From NCBI RefSeq assembly GCF_009451885.1, contig NZ_WIAO01000002.1, forward strand, positions 1-64,000: a stretch of 64,000 nt of DNA, written 5' to 3'. Every line of letters starts with the position of its first letter. Within the stretch, counting starts at the first letter, position 1. This document shows, one piece after another, positions 27,485 to 36,423 of the stretch. This stretch comes from Glycomyces albidus (GTDB lineage Bacteria; Actinomycetota; Actinomycetes; Mycobacteriales; Micromonosporaceae). The position numbers and the translations under genes are program-made. The notes under the pieces were generated by a model. It did no database searches, was not told where the DNA came from, and worked only from the letters and a program-made list of their open reading frames with translations.

Positions 27485-27504
27485 CGCTCTCCATCGGACG
27501 GGCG

Positions 27505-27542
27505 GGGCCCGCCGGCCAGGTCCTCGGACCGCCGGCGGGCCC
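27505..27542. terminator. Terminator after the HNH gene
   Basis: Perfect 12-base arms (27505-27516 and 27531-27542) with a nested GGTCC/GGACC stem between them. Confidence 0.8.
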
Positions 27543-27726
27543 TCCCCGTATCCGATGCCCGTCCCCCCTTGGGAACCGGGGCCGCACGCGTCCCGCGGCG
27601 CCGACCTCCCACCTGCGGGGATGTGAGGGGCGCAATTGGATTAGGCTGAGAGCCGGTCACAGCGCCCGCCTGCCAGCTGTAGATTGGCGCGGTCACCCTG
27701 TCTCTGCAACTAGGGGAGCAACAACA

Positions 27727-27987
27727 ATGACATTCCAGGACTGGCTGATCCTGTTCGGCGCCCCGATCCTGGTCGTGGTCGCCGTCTTCGCCGTGGTCTT
27801 CCTGCGGCACCCGCGGCCGCAGTCCCGCTACCGCGCGGGCCGCCCCTACGACTTCAAGCCGGTTTGGTTCGTCGCCCGCAACGGAGCGGTGCCCGGCGAC
27901 TCCGGTTCGCACGCGGCCGAGCTCGAAGCCGCCCACGGCGAGGCCGTCGCCAGTGGACCCAAGGGAGGCTCCCATGGCAAGTGGTAA
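27727..27987 (+). CDS. Small single-span membrane protein
   Basis: An 86-residue protein with one N-terminal membrane helix (about 6-27, LILFGAPILVVVAVFAVVFL) and a short polar tail with PYDFKPVWFVA. ATG 27727 has AGGGGAG eight bases upstream. It overlaps the following DUF5130 gene by 14 bases, so the two are probably co-translated and may work together at the membrane. I do not recognise the family. Confidence 0.75.
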   Translation: MTFQDWLILFGAPILVVVAVFAVVFLRHPRPQSRYRAGRPYDFKPVWFVARNGAVPGDSGSHAAELEAAHGEAVASGPKGGSHGKW

Positions 27988-28417
27988 CCAGGTCGCCGTC
28001 GGCACCATCGTCGAAGGCGTCGACCGCAGCCCCGAGCACGTGCGCCAGCCGATGCTCGAAGGGCCCTTCGACGTGAAGGAGCTCCTGCACCTCGACGAGG
28101 CCCTGTCCGTCGCCGAGCGCGACGGCGGCGGCCTGCACTACAGCGTCTACGTCGGCCCGCTGCACGACCCGGTGCGGGGCGCGGCCGAGGCGCTGCACGA
28201 CAAGCTCGCCGACCCGGACCGGTCCGTGCTCGTCGCCGTCTCGCCCGAGCAGCGGCAGCTCGAGATCGTCACGGGCCGGATCGCCCGCGAGAAGATCCCG
28301 GACCGCTCCGCGGCCCTCGTGGTCTTCTCGATGGAGGCCGCGTTCGGCGCCGGCCAGCTCGCCGGCGGGATCATCACCGGCCTGCGGATGCTCGCCGAGA
28401 CCGCGCAGCAGCACTAG
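27974..28417 (+). CDS. DUF5130 family protein
   Basis: A 147-residue protein resembling the actinobacterial DUF5130 family, which is related to TPM-type domains: LHYSVYVGPL, ADPDRSVLVAVSPEQRQLEIVTG and ALVVFSMEAAFGAG. No membrane helix is evident. ATG 27974 has AAGGGAGG six bases upstream, placed inside the preceding gene. Function unknown; the overlap suggests a partnership with the small membrane protein. Confidence 0.8.
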   Translation: MASGNQVAVGTIVEGVDRSPEHVRQPMLEGPFDVKELLHLDEALSVAERDGGGLHYSVYVGPLHDPVRGAAEALHDKLADPDRSVLVAVSPEQRQLEIVTGRIAREKIPDRSAALVVFSMEAAFGAGQLAGGIITGLRMLAETAQQH

Positions 28418-28430
28418 CGCCCGTACACGC

Positions 28431-28467
28431 AACGGCGGCCGGGGTGCCCAGCACCCCGGCCGCCGTT
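28431..28467. terminator. Bidirectional terminator between DUF5130 and the next leftward gene
   Basis: Perfect 17-base arms (28431-28447 and 28451-28467) with a 3-base loop, between two convergent genes. Confidence 0.85.
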
Positions 28468-28476
28468 CTGCGCGTC

Positions 28477-29415
28477 TCAGTCGCGGTGCTCGGGGAGCCG
28501 CCGCTCGAGGAGCGCGTCGGCGTCGGTGAGTTCGAGCTTGCCGATGAACTCGACCCAGGAGAGGGTGTCGGCGACGGTCTCGCGGATCGACAGGATCGTC
28601 GTCCCGGGGATGCGCATGGTCAGGGTCGCGGGGGTCCCGATCTGCTTCTGCGCCAGGACGGCCTCGGTCGGGTGGCCGCCGAGGCCCTTCGCGAGCTCGA
28701 ACACCGCGGACTCGTTCTCCTCGGCCTTCGGCACCCATTCCATGTCGCGCTTGAGCATCAGGGCCGCGCCGATCGGCTTGCCGTCGGCTTCGCCGTTGTA
28801 GGTGAGGATGATCCGGTTGGCGTCGCCGCGCGCTCCGGTGAGGTTCCAGGCCGCGTCGGTGACGTCGACGAGCTGGCCTTGGAAGCGCCGCACCGAGGTC
28901 CGCACCTGCTTGGCCTGGCGGCGTTCGGCGACGGGCTTGGCGATGATCCGGAAGAACACGACGAGCGCGACGAGCACGAGCAGGCCGATGCCGGCGGCGG
29001 CGAGTTCGTGGAGGCCCGCGTCGATGCTGCCGATGATCGCCATCGGCACGAGGACGCCCGAGGCGAAGCCCAGGAGCGGTTTGAGCCAGAACGGCCCGGA
29101 TCCGCCGGGGAGGCGCAGCGGCGCCATGAGCCCGACGACCGCGGCCACGACCAGGGCGACGCCGGTGAGTTCGGGGGCGGGGGCGTCGTAGCGGCGCAGC
29201 CATTCCACGGCCCACCACGACAGGAACACCGAGCCGATGGCGACGGTGGGGATGAGCAGGATGACCGCGAAGATCAGCTGCTGGGGCTGCGGGCGGGTCC
29301 GCGAGGCGAGGACCGGTCCCAGGAGCAGGAGCGGCAGGACGACGCCGAACAGCGCGACCAGGGTGGCGCTGAGGACGACCACCGGCAAAAGCGCGGACAA
29401 GACTGCTCTCTCCAT
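28477..29415 (-). CDS. Integral membrane protein with cytoplasmic C-terminal domain, unknown function
   Basis: A 312-residue protein with about six hydrophobic segments in the first 165 residues (for example LLPVVVLSATLVALFGVVLP and GIGLLVLVALVVFF) followed by a soluble region of about 140 residues. The latter includes ILTYNGEADGKPIGAAL and TILSIRETVADTLSWVEF, a mixed alpha/beta look. I do not recognise a family. ATG 29415 is the first start of the frame and fits the onset of the first helix. It is downstream of pepN on the same strand, but a strong hairpin separates them. Confidence 0.7.
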   Translation of the reverse strand: MERAVLSALLPVVVLSATLVALFGVVLPLLLLGPVLASRTRPQPQQLIFAVILLIPTVAIGSVFLSWWAVEWLRRYDAPAPELTGVALVVAAVVGLMAPLRLPGGSGPFWLKPLLGFASGVLVPMAIIGSIDAGLHELAAAGIGLLVLVALVVFFRIIAKPVAERRQAKQVRTSVRRFQGQLVDVTDAAWNLTGARGDANRIILTYNGEADGKPIGAALMLKRDMEWVPKAEENESAVFELAKGLGGHPTEAVLAQKQIGTPATLTMRIPGTTILSIRETVADTLSWVEFIGKLELTDADALLERRLPEHRD

Positions 29416-29483
29416 TCATCCCCAGGACGGGCGCGCCGCGGCTGCCGCCGCGACACGGCGAGCTTACCAACGCCGTGAGGAGC

Positions 29484-29534
29484 GCTCGGGGCTCCGGGAC
29501 CGTCCGCTCAGCGGACGGTCCCGGAGCCCCGAGC
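29484..29534. terminator. Very strong terminator after pepN
   Basis: Perfect 25-base arms (29484-29508 and 29510-29534). It lies immediately after the pepN stop on the minus strand. Confidence 0.9.
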
Positions 29535-29540
29535 GGCTTG

Positions 29541-32081
29541 CTACGAACGCGAGTCGAGCTCCTGGCCCTTGAGGGCCCGGGCGAGGTCGGCGCGGCCTTC
29601 GGCGACGCCGCGCTTGATCGGCGCGGGTCGGTCCTCGGCGAGCCACGCGTCGAGCACCGCGAGGGTCTCGGCGTCGATCAGGTTCGACGGGAACGCGTAC
29701 TTCGAGTACTCGACGGCCTGCTGGGCGCCGAGCTTCTCCCACAGCTCCGGCACCGCGTCCAGGTACCGCCGCAGGTACGGGCGCACGAGTTCGGCCTGGT
29801 CGAGCGGGGCGAACCCGAGCATCGAGGAGCGGCGGACCCAGTTCTCGGAGTTCGGGTCGGTGATCCGCTCCCAGGCGCGCGCCTTGGCCTCGGCGGTGGG
29901 GACCACCGCGCGGGCCATGAACGACAGGCGCTGCCCGTCGGCGGTCGAGTCGCGGTCGAGCTCGGCGTCGACGGCGTCCTCGTCCGCGGCGCCGTTGGCG
30001 ACCAGGACGGTGAGCAGCGCCCACCGCAGGTCGGCGTCGACGGCCAGGCCCTCGGGGACGTCGCGCCCCTCGAGCCAGCCGCTGATGCGGGCCAGGTCGG
30101 CCTCGGAGCGGGAGGCCGACGCGTACGCCTTCGCCCAGGACCGCTGCGGGTCGGAGCCGGGCGCGGCCGCCTCCATGGCGGTCCTCGCGGCCTGGGCCCA
30201 CCGCTCGCGCAGTTCGGCCCGGCGGGACGGGTCGGCGTAGGCGAGCGCCCCGCCGACCTGCCGCTGCGCGACGGTGACGATGTTGATGTCGTCCTCGGCG
30301 GTCAGGCTGCGGCAGCCCAGCTCGATGAACTGCGACGCGGGCAGCTCGGCGTCGCGGAGCATGTCCCAGGCCGCGGCCCAGATCAGCGCCCGCGCGAGCG
30401 AGTCCTCCAGCGCCGAGGTGTGCGCGACCGCGGTGGCGAGGCTCCGCTCGTCCAGGCGCAGCTTCGCGTACGTGAGGTCGTCGTCGTTGAGCAGCAGCAG
30501 GTCCGGCTGCTTGACGCCCGCGAGCTCGGGGATCGCGGTGGCCTCGCCGGCCACGTCCACTTCGATCCGGTCGCGGCGCTTGAGCACGCCGTCCTCGAGG
30601 TCGTACAGGCCGATCGCGATCCGGTGGGTCCGGTGCGTCGGGTGCTCGGCCGGGACCTCCTGGAGGACCGTGACGCTCGTGTAGTTCCCGTCGGTGTCGA
30701 CGGCCACGTCCGGGCGCAGGGTCGAGACCCCGGCGGTGCGCAGCCACGTGTCGGCGAAGTCCTTGAGCGGCTTGCCGGACGCGGCCTCGAGTTCACCGAG
30801 CAGGTCCGAGAAGACCGCGTTCGCGAACTGGTGCTTCTGGAAATACGCGCGCAGGCCCGCCAGGAACGGGTCGATGCCGACGTACGCGACGAGCTGCTTG
30901 AGGATCGAGGCGCCCTTGGAGTAGGTGATCCCGTCGAAGTTCGCCTGGATCTCCTCGGTGTCGCCCGCGTCGGTGTACACCGGGTGCGTCGTCGGCTGCT
31001 GGTCGGCGCCGTAGCCCCAGTTCTTGCGCGCCGACAGGAACGTCGTCCACGCCCCGTCGAACCGCGTCGCCTCCACGTTCGCCCAGTGGCTGGCCCACTC
31101 GGCGAACGACTCGTTCAGCCACAGGTCGTCCCACCAGCGCATGGTGACCAGGTCGCCGAACCACATGTGCGCCATCTCGTGCAGGATCACGTTCGCGCGC
31201 TGCTCCAGCTCGAAGTCGGTGACCTGCGAGCGGAACAGGAACGACGCCTCGGCGATGGTGATGCAGCCGAAGTTCTCCATGGCCCCGAAGTTGTACTCCG
31301 GCGCGAACACCTGGTCGTACTTCGGCAGCGGGTAGCGCACCCCGAACTTGTCGTGGAAGTGGTCGAAGCCCTGGCGGGTCACCTCGAAGACCCCGTCGGG
31401 GTCGAGGTACTCCTTCATGGACTGGCGGCAGTACAGGCCCAGGTCGATCCCGTCGTGGACCTCGTGCACCCCGAAGTACGGGCCCGCGCAGATCGCGGTG
31501 ATGTACGGGCTCATCCGCACCGAGGTCTCGAACAGCGTGACCTTCGTCGCGATCGCCTCGACGACGGTCTCGGTGGCCGCCGGCATGTTCGAGATCACGG
31601 TCCAGTGCTCGGGCGTGCGCACCTGGAACGTGAAGGACGCCTTCAGGTCCGGCTGGTCGAAGCACGCGTACACGCGCTGCGCGTCGGCCACCTCGAACTG
31701 CGAGTACAGGTACGTCTCCTTGTCGACCGGGTCGACCATCCGGTGCAGGCCCTGGCCGTCGGTCGAGTACGCGCAGACCGCGTTCACCACCAGCTCGTTC
31801 TCCGCGGCCAGGTTCGTGATCCGCAGGCCGGCCTTCGGGTCGTAGCCGGAGATGTCGACGGGCTCGCCGTTCAGGTACGCGTCCTCGATCCGCTCGGCGG
31901 CGATCTCGATGAACGTCTCCGCGCCCGGTTCGGCGCATTGGAAGACCACCGCGGTCCGCGAGCCGAAGGTGTCGCCCCGCTCGTGCCCGGTCAGGTCGAG
32001 CTCCACGGTGTAGGAGTCGACGGTGAGCAGCTCGGCGCGCCGCTCGGCCTCGTCTCTGGTGAGAATGTGCGTAGCCGGCAC
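29541..32081 (-). CDS. pepN: Aminopeptidase N (M1 family metallopeptidase)
   Basis: An 846-residue zinc aminopeptidase of normal length. Substrate motif GAMEN is at 266-270, zinc motif HEMAH at 301-305 with the third ligand E324 in NESFAEW. The C-terminal ERAP1-like helical domain fills the second half. It trims N-terminal residues from peptides in the cytoplasm; no signal peptide. GTG 32081 is chosen with GGAGG four bases upstream, a short but usable spacing; the protein start fits family members. It is divergent from the DUF1015 gene across 105 bp. Confidence 0.95.
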   Translation of the reverse strand: MPATHILTRDEAERRAELLTVDSYTVELDLTGHERGDTFGSRTAVVFQCAEPGAETFIEIAAERIEDAYLNGEPVDISGYDPKAGLRITNLAAENELVVNAVCAYSTDGQGLHRMVDPVDKETYLYSQFEVADAQRVYACFDQPDLKASFTFQVRTPEHWTVISNMPAATETVVEAIATKVTLFETSVRMSPYITAICAGPYFGVHEVHDGIDLGLYCRQSMKEYLDPDGVFEVTRQGFDHFHDKFGVRYPLPKYDQVFAPEYNFGAMENFGCITIAEASFLFRSQVTDFELEQRANVILHEMAHMWFGDLVTMRWWDDLWLNESFAEWASHWANVEATRFDGAWTTFLSARKNWGYGADQQPTTHPVYTDAGDTEEIQANFDGITYSKGASILKQLVAYVGIDPFLAGLRAYFQKHQFANAVFSDLLGELEAASGKPLKDFADTWLRTAGVSTLRPDVAVDTDGNYTSVTVLQEVPAEHPTHRTHRIAIGLYDLEDGVLKRRDRIEVDVAGEATAIPELAGVKQPDLLLLNDDDLTYAKLRLDERSLATAVAHTSALEDSLARALIWAAAWDMLRDAELPASQFIELGCRSLTAEDDINIVTVAQRQVGGALAYADPSRRAELRERWAQAARTAMEAAAPGSDPQRSWAKAYASASRSEADLARISGWLEGRDVPEGLAVDADLRWALLTVLVANGAADEDAVDAELDRDSTADGQRLSFMARAVVPTAEAKARAWERITDPNSENWVRRSSMLGFAPLDQAELVRPYLRRYLDAVPELWEKLGAQQAVEYSKYAFPSNLIDAETLAVLDAWLAEDRPAPIKRGVAEGRADLARALKGQELDSRS

Positions 32082-32174
32082 GATGCCTCCAGTCTCAAGG
32101 GTCGGATTATGAAAGAAGTGTGTCACATCGCGAGAGTTCACTCGGCGGCCACGGGAGCCGCGAACACGGTCGAT

Positions 32175-32180
32175 TACGCT
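32175..32180 (+). promoter_or_regulatory. Putative -10 of a leaderless transcript (DUF1015 gene)
   Basis: TACGCT ends six bases before GTG 32187, which has no Shine-Dalgarno sequence. Transcription would start at or next to the start codon. Confidence 0.5.
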
Positions 32181-32186
32181 CGGGGC

Positions 32187-33392
32187 GTGACTGCTGCACA
32201 CCCGATCGATCTGGCCTGGCTCTCCACCGGAGGCACGGGCGCGAAGAACTACGACGAGTTCCCCGACGAATCCGAGATCACGCGGATCATCGAGGCGAAC
32301 CCGGCGTCCATGCTGGGCGTCGAGATGCCCGCCCACACTCCCGAGGCGGTGGCCGCGGGGCTGTCGTTCGAGGAGGCACTGCCGGCCGCGGCCGAGCGGC
32401 TCGCCGCGCTCAAGGACGCCGGCCGCTTCGCCGCGTTCGGCGACGTGGCCGTGGCCTACCGGATCTCCGGCGGCGAGGAGCCGGTGGCGTACGGCGTGTA
32501 CTGCCTCGTCGACACCGCCGAGATCTCCTCCTCCGCCGAGGAGCCCGGCAAGGTCATCCGCAACGAAGACGTCTTCATCGAGAAGGTCAAGCAGCGCAAC
32601 GAGCTCAACCAGCGCCTGCGCCACCTGCTCAGCCCCGTCCTGCTGCTCCAGTCCTCCAAGGGCGACGAGCTGCACGCCGCGATCGAGGCCGCCATCGCCG
32701 GCGCCGGCGAGCCCGTCGCCGCCGACACCGACGAGTCCGGCCGCGCCCACGAGATCTGGGCCGTCGGCGGCGAAGCGGGCGAGGCGCTGGCCGCGCTCGC
32801 CGGGGACGGCGACCTCATTGTCGCCGACGGCAACCACCGCTCGCTCGCGGCGCAGGTCGGCGGGCTCGAGCGGTTCCTGGCCGTCATCACCACGCCCCAG
32901 TCGGTCGTGATCCGCCCCTACCACCGGCTCGTGAAGGGACTGCCGGGCTCCGCGTCGCAGCTCGTCGAGCAGATCGGCCAGATCGGCGCCTCGGTGACCG
33001 AGGTCGACGGGCCGCCCGAGACGCCCGCCGAAGGCGGCACGGTCGTCATGTACGGCCAGGGCCGCACCTGGGAGGTCGCCTTCGGCGACGTCGAGGGCTC
33101 CGTGGTCGACCGGCTCGACCACACGCGGGTCGAGAACGAGGTCTTCACCGCGCTCCTGGGCTGGGACGCGGGGGACAAGCGCATCACCTACGTCGGCGGC
33201 GACTACCCGGCCTCGTGGCTCGCGGCGCAGGTCGACGAGGGCAAGGCCGACCTGGCGATCCTCATCGCGCCGGTCACCGTGCCCGACTTCATCGACGTGA
33301 ACCTGCAGCGGCTGAAGATGCCGCGCAAGTCGACCTGGTTCGTGCCCAAGGCCCGCGCCGGTCTCGCCATCGCCGAGCTCCCGAAGGGTTAA
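32187..33392 (+). CDS. DUF1015 family protein
   Basis: A 401-residue cytoplasmic protein of the DUF1015 family (annotated in some genomes as SerK-like kinase-associated). The family landmark is LIVADGNHRSLAA, an HxS-type motif, with FIEKVKQRNELNQR earlier. Activity in this lineage is unproven. The GTG start has no ribosome-binding site but a TACGCT hexamer six bases upstream. rpiB follows 11 bases after the stop on the same strand and probably shares the transcript. Confidence 0.85.
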   Translation: MTAAHPIDLAWLSTGGTGAKNYDEFPDESEITRIIEANPASMLGVEMPAHTPEAVAAGLSFEEALPAAAERLAALKDAGRFAAFGDVAVAYRISGGEEPVAYGVYCLVDTAEISSSAEEPGKVIRNEDVFIEKVKQRNELNQRLRHLLSPVLLLQSSKGDELHAAIEAAIAGAGEPVAADTDESGRAHEIWAVGGEAGEALAALAGDGDLIVADGNHRSLAAQVGGLERFLAVITTPQSVVIRPYHRLVKGLPGSASQLVEQIGQIGASVTEVDGPPETPAEGGTVVMYGQGRTWEVAFGDVEGSVVDRLDHTRVENEVFTALLGWDAGDKRITYVGGDYPASWLAAQVDEGKADLAILIAPVTVPDFIDVNLQRLKMPRKSTWFVPKARAGLAIAELPKG

Positions 33393-33403
33393 GGTCTGTC
33401 ATC

Positions 33404-33871
33404 GTGCGCATCTATCTCGGCTCCGACCACGCGGGCCTCGAACTCAAGGACCACCTGGTCAAGCACCTGTCCGGCCGCGGCTTCGAGGTCGTCGACGTGG
33501 GTCCGCACCAGTACGACCCGGACGACGACTACCCGCCGTTCTGCCTCCACGCGGCCTCCAAGGTCGTCGCGGACCCCGGCAGCCTCGGCATCGTCGTCGG
33601 CGGCTCGGGCAACGGCGAGCAGATCGCCGCGAACAAGGTCCCCGGCTGCCGAGCGGCCCTGGCGTGGAGCGTCGAGACCGCCAAGCTCGGCCGCCAGCAC
33701 AACGACGCGAACGTCGTCGCCATCGGCGGGCGGATGCACTCGCTGGAGGAGGCGACGGCCTTCGCCGACGCGTTCGTCGACGAGCCCTTCTCGGGCTCGG
33801 AGCGCCACCAGCGGCGCATCGACATGCTCACCGAGTGGGAGTCCACCCACGAGCTCCCCGAGCTTCCTTAG
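33404..33871 (+). CDS. rpiB: Ribose-5-phosphate isomerase B
   Basis: A 155-residue RpiB/LacAB enzyme of the usual length that interconverts ribose-5-phosphate and ribulose-5-phosphate in the pentose phosphate pathway. Characteristic motifs are YLGSDHAGLELK near the start, GIVVGGSGNGEQIAANK with the phosphate-binding loop, and ARLGRQHND-like KLGRQHNDANV. In the position of the catalytic Cys of E. coli RpiB the sequence has Ser (GGSGNG), as in the mycobacterial type. GTG 33404 with a weak AAGG upstream follows DUF1015 closely. Confidence 0.95.
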   Translation: MRIYLGSDHAGLELKDHLVKHLSGRGFEVVDVGPHQYDPDDDYPPFCLHAASKVVADPGSLGIVVGGSGNGEQIAANKVPGCRAALAWSVETAKLGRQHNDANVVAIGGRMHSLEEATAFADAFVDEPFSGSERHQRRIDMLTEWESTHELPELP

Positions 33872-33887
33872 ACGGCAAGGCTTCCGA

Positions 33888-33913
33888 ACGGCCCGGGCTC
33901 CGGCCCGGGCCGT
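33888..33913. terminator. Hairpin after rpiB
   Basis: 11-base arms (33888-33898 and 33903-33913) with a 4-base loop, 17 bases after the rpiB stop. No T-tract. Confidence 0.65.
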
Positions 33914-34004
33914 CGCGCGTCCGCCGCGGGCGCCCGCGTGAAAACCAGGAGCATTCGGAAGATCGCACCTGGAGTTATTGGACGCGTGTCGGTATCGTCA
34001 ATCC

Positions 34005-34436
34005 ATGTCTAAGGGTTTTCGCGTGCTCCTCCAGATCTTCCAGGTCATCGGACTGCTGGGGACGCTGCTGTTCCTGGCCTCCTCGCTCGCCTGGTACATC
34101 GCCGACTTCGACCTGACCGGCCTCGCCGAGGACGCGCCGATCGAGCAGTGGGCGATCGGCTTCGGCGTCCTCACCCTCGCGCTCTCGCCGGCCCTGTGGT
34201 CGCTCGGCCGCACCGGCGGCGCCGCCGCGACCGCCGGCGCCCCGGCCGGCTCCTTCGACCGGGCCCCGTTCGAGCCCGTCGTCTCGCCCCAGCCGCAGTC
34301 GCCGAAGCCCGGCGGCGTCTTCGAACCGATGAACCCCTCCGCCGCCCCCGCCCCGCCGGCCAGCTCGTACGGCCAGCCGTCCGCCGGGTTCGGCTCCTCC
34401 CAGCAGGGCGACAGCCCGTGGGGATCCGGGCGCTGA
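34005..34436 (+). CDS. Small two-span membrane protein with Pro/Ala/Ser-rich tail
   Basis: A 143-residue protein with two hydrophobic segments (about 10-31 and 47-67) and a low-complexity Pro/Ala/Ser/Gly tail from about 75 to the end. No family recognised. ATG 34005 is chosen: TATCGT (33993-33998) ends six bases upstream and no Shine-Dalgarno sequence is present, suggesting a leaderless message. It precedes the kinase gene at 34558 on the same strand by 121 bases. Confidence 0.65.
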   Translation: MSKGFRVLLQIFQVIGLLGTLLFLASSLAWYIADFDLTGLAEDAPIEQWAIGFGVLTLALSPALWSLGRTGGAAATAGAPAGSFDRAPFEPVVSPQPQSPKPGGVFEPMNPSAAPAPPASSYGQPSAGFGSSQQGDSPWGSGR

Positions 34437-34557
34437 CGCCGGGTTGCCTCCCAAGCGTTGCTGAGATGATGCGAACAGCGGGCCCTCCGGGGACCGCGAA
34501 GGGTGGATTCCGGGCGTTACGCTAAGGGCTCAGCCTGAATTCGCGAAGGACCACTCA

Positions 34558-36204
34558 ATGTCGAACGCCACCGTTGACCTCGTCTGCGGCCCGGCCGACC
34601 CCCTCCCGGGGTCAGAGCAGAGCTACCGGCTCACCGGTCTGCTCGGCTCGGGCGGCCAGGCCGACGTGTACCAGGCGGTGCGCGTGTCGGCCGGCGTCTC
34701 CTCCGCGCCCCTGACCGTCAAGGTCTTCCGGCCCAACCCGCAGGACACCCGCGAGCACCAGTTCCGCTCGTGGGACAAGGGCGACGCCGTCCTCATGGAC
34801 CTCCACTCGCGGGGTGTCGGCTCGATCTGCCGCCGCATCGACGCCTTCTACGGCCGCGCCCCCCACCCGGCCGGGCGGCCCCCGCAGGGCGACCCGATGC
34901 CGTTCCAGGTCCTCGAGTACCTTCCCGGGCACGACCTGCGGCAGCTCCTGTCGCAGCGGCTCGGCCGCGTCGACGCCGCCCGGACCCTCCGCTCGGTCGT
35001 CGAGGTCATGAACGCGATGCACCACCCGCCAGTCGGCGCCCACCCGGTCCTGCACATGGACCTCAAGCCCGCCAACGTGATCATCGGCCCCGACGGGTCC
35101 GCGAAGGTCATCGACTTCACCGGCGCCCGCTACTACACGCCCGCGCACCTGACGACGATCGCGTACACCCGCGAGACCGCCGGGCCCGAGGCCCACCAGG
35201 GCACCGTCGGCCCCGCCTACGACGTGCACGGCTTCGGCTCGATCGCGTTCTACCTCGTCACGGGCGCGACCGCCCGCACGGACTCGCCCGGGCACGAGCA
35301 GAGCGTCCCGTGGGCGCGCCTGCGCCGCCACCCCGTCCTCGAGTCGAACCCGCGCCTGCGCGACCTGCTCACGGCCCCGCTCGACGACAACCCCGAGAAC
35401 CGGCCCCGCACCGAAGAGCTGCCGCGCTGGATCAACGAGCTCGTCTCGGTGGTGTCCCGCTCGAACCTGCCCGACCTCGGCGTCGACTGGGTCCCCGTCG
35501 GCAGCGCCGCGGCGGCGGACGCGACGCGGCGCATCGGCGCGCCCGCCGACGACCGGACCCGCCGCATGGTCCCGGCCGCGATGCCCCCGATCCCGCAGAC
35601 CCAGGTCGTCCCGCAGCCGCCGGTGAACGGCACCCGCGTCATGGACGCCTCCGCCGCGCCGGCGCCGGGCCCGGACAAGCCGATCGCCGGCCGCGTCCGC
35701 GTCCCCGAGCAGGGTGCGTTCTCGCCGGGCCGCTCCGCCGGCCCCGAGGAGCCGCGCGGCCCGCTGCCGCGGCTGCGCCTCGCCACCGACCCCGAGGAGC
35801 CCAGCGAGCGCGACCTCGAGAAGCAGCACCGGGCCCCGCTGCTCGGCCCGCCCGGATCGCTCGCCAAGGGCTTCGAGCTGTCGGTGATCGGCGGCCTGTT
35901 CTCGCTCATCATGTGGCTGCTGCGGACCGTCACCTCCGGGATGCAGTCGCTCGACACCCAGGTCCTGAGCTACCTGTTCGTGCTCGCCGTCGCCGTCGGC
36001 CTGTTCTTCCTGGTCCGCATCTCCGGCGGCATCCTGTGGGGCCGCTGGCTGCACGCCAAGCGCAAGACCGCCCGCCTGGCCCACCTCGCCGTCGGCATCT
36101 TCCTGTTCATGGTCGGCATCGACTACCTCGGGGAGCTCAACTGGAGCTTCCTCGATTTCGACTTCAGCTGGTTCGACGGCATTTCAGACTTCTTCGGACA
36201 GTGA
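34558..36204 (+). CDS. Atypical membrane Hanks-type kinase (HMD/DFT motifs)
   Basis: The 548-residue protein has a kinase-like domain (about 23-295): glycine loop LGSGGQADVY (29-38), lysine K55 in LTVKVF, catalytic loop HMDLKPAN (166-173) where Arg of HRD is Met, and DFT (186-188) where Gly of DFG is Thr. GPEAHQG stands where APE is expected. A Pro-rich linker leads to three hydrophobic helices (about 435-455, 465-485, 505-520) and a short aromatic/acidic tail. The catalytic Lys and both Asp residues are kept, so activity is possible. ATG 34558 has GAAGGA upstream. Confidence 0.85.
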   Translation: MSNATVDLVCGPADPLPGSEQSYRLTGLLGSGGQADVYQAVRVSAGVSSAPLTVKVFRPNPQDTREHQFRSWDKGDAVLMDLHSRGVGSICRRIDAFYGRAPHPAGRPPQGDPMPFQVLEYLPGHDLRQLLSQRLGRVDAARTLRSVVEVMNAMHHPPVGAHPVLHMDLKPANVIIGPDGSAKVIDFTGARYYTPAHLTTIAYTRETAGPEAHQGTVGPAYDVHGFGSIAFYLVTGATARTDSPGHEQSVPWARLRRHPVLESNPRLRDLLTAPLDDNPENRPRTEELPRWINELVSVVSRSNLPDLGVDWVPVGSAAAADATRRIGAPADDRTRRMVPAAMPPIPQTQVVPQPPVNGTRVMDASAAPAPGPDKPIAGRVRVPEQGAFSPGRSAGPEEPRGPLPRLRLATDPEEPSERDLEKQHRAPLLGPPGSLAKGFELSVIGGLFSLIMWLLRTVTSGMQSLDTQVLSYLFVLAVAVGLFFLVRISGGILWGRWLHAKRKTARLAHLAVGIFLFMVGIDYLGELNWSFLDFDFSWFDGISDFFGQ

Positions 36205-36423
36205 CACCCCGTCCGAATAGCGATGAAACCGGCCGAATTCTTGTAGTTCTCCATTGATCTTCGAGAATTTCTCCAGCGCTCTCGAACCGATCCCACCTAC
36301 GATTCCGGTAATCAGTGCCGCCGAAGCTTGCCTGAGCTTTCCGAATTCGGCGGTGCAACCAACTCGGGCGGACGACGCGTCTAGCTGACGACAGATCCCC
36401 CTGGATACCGGAAAGGCATTGAG

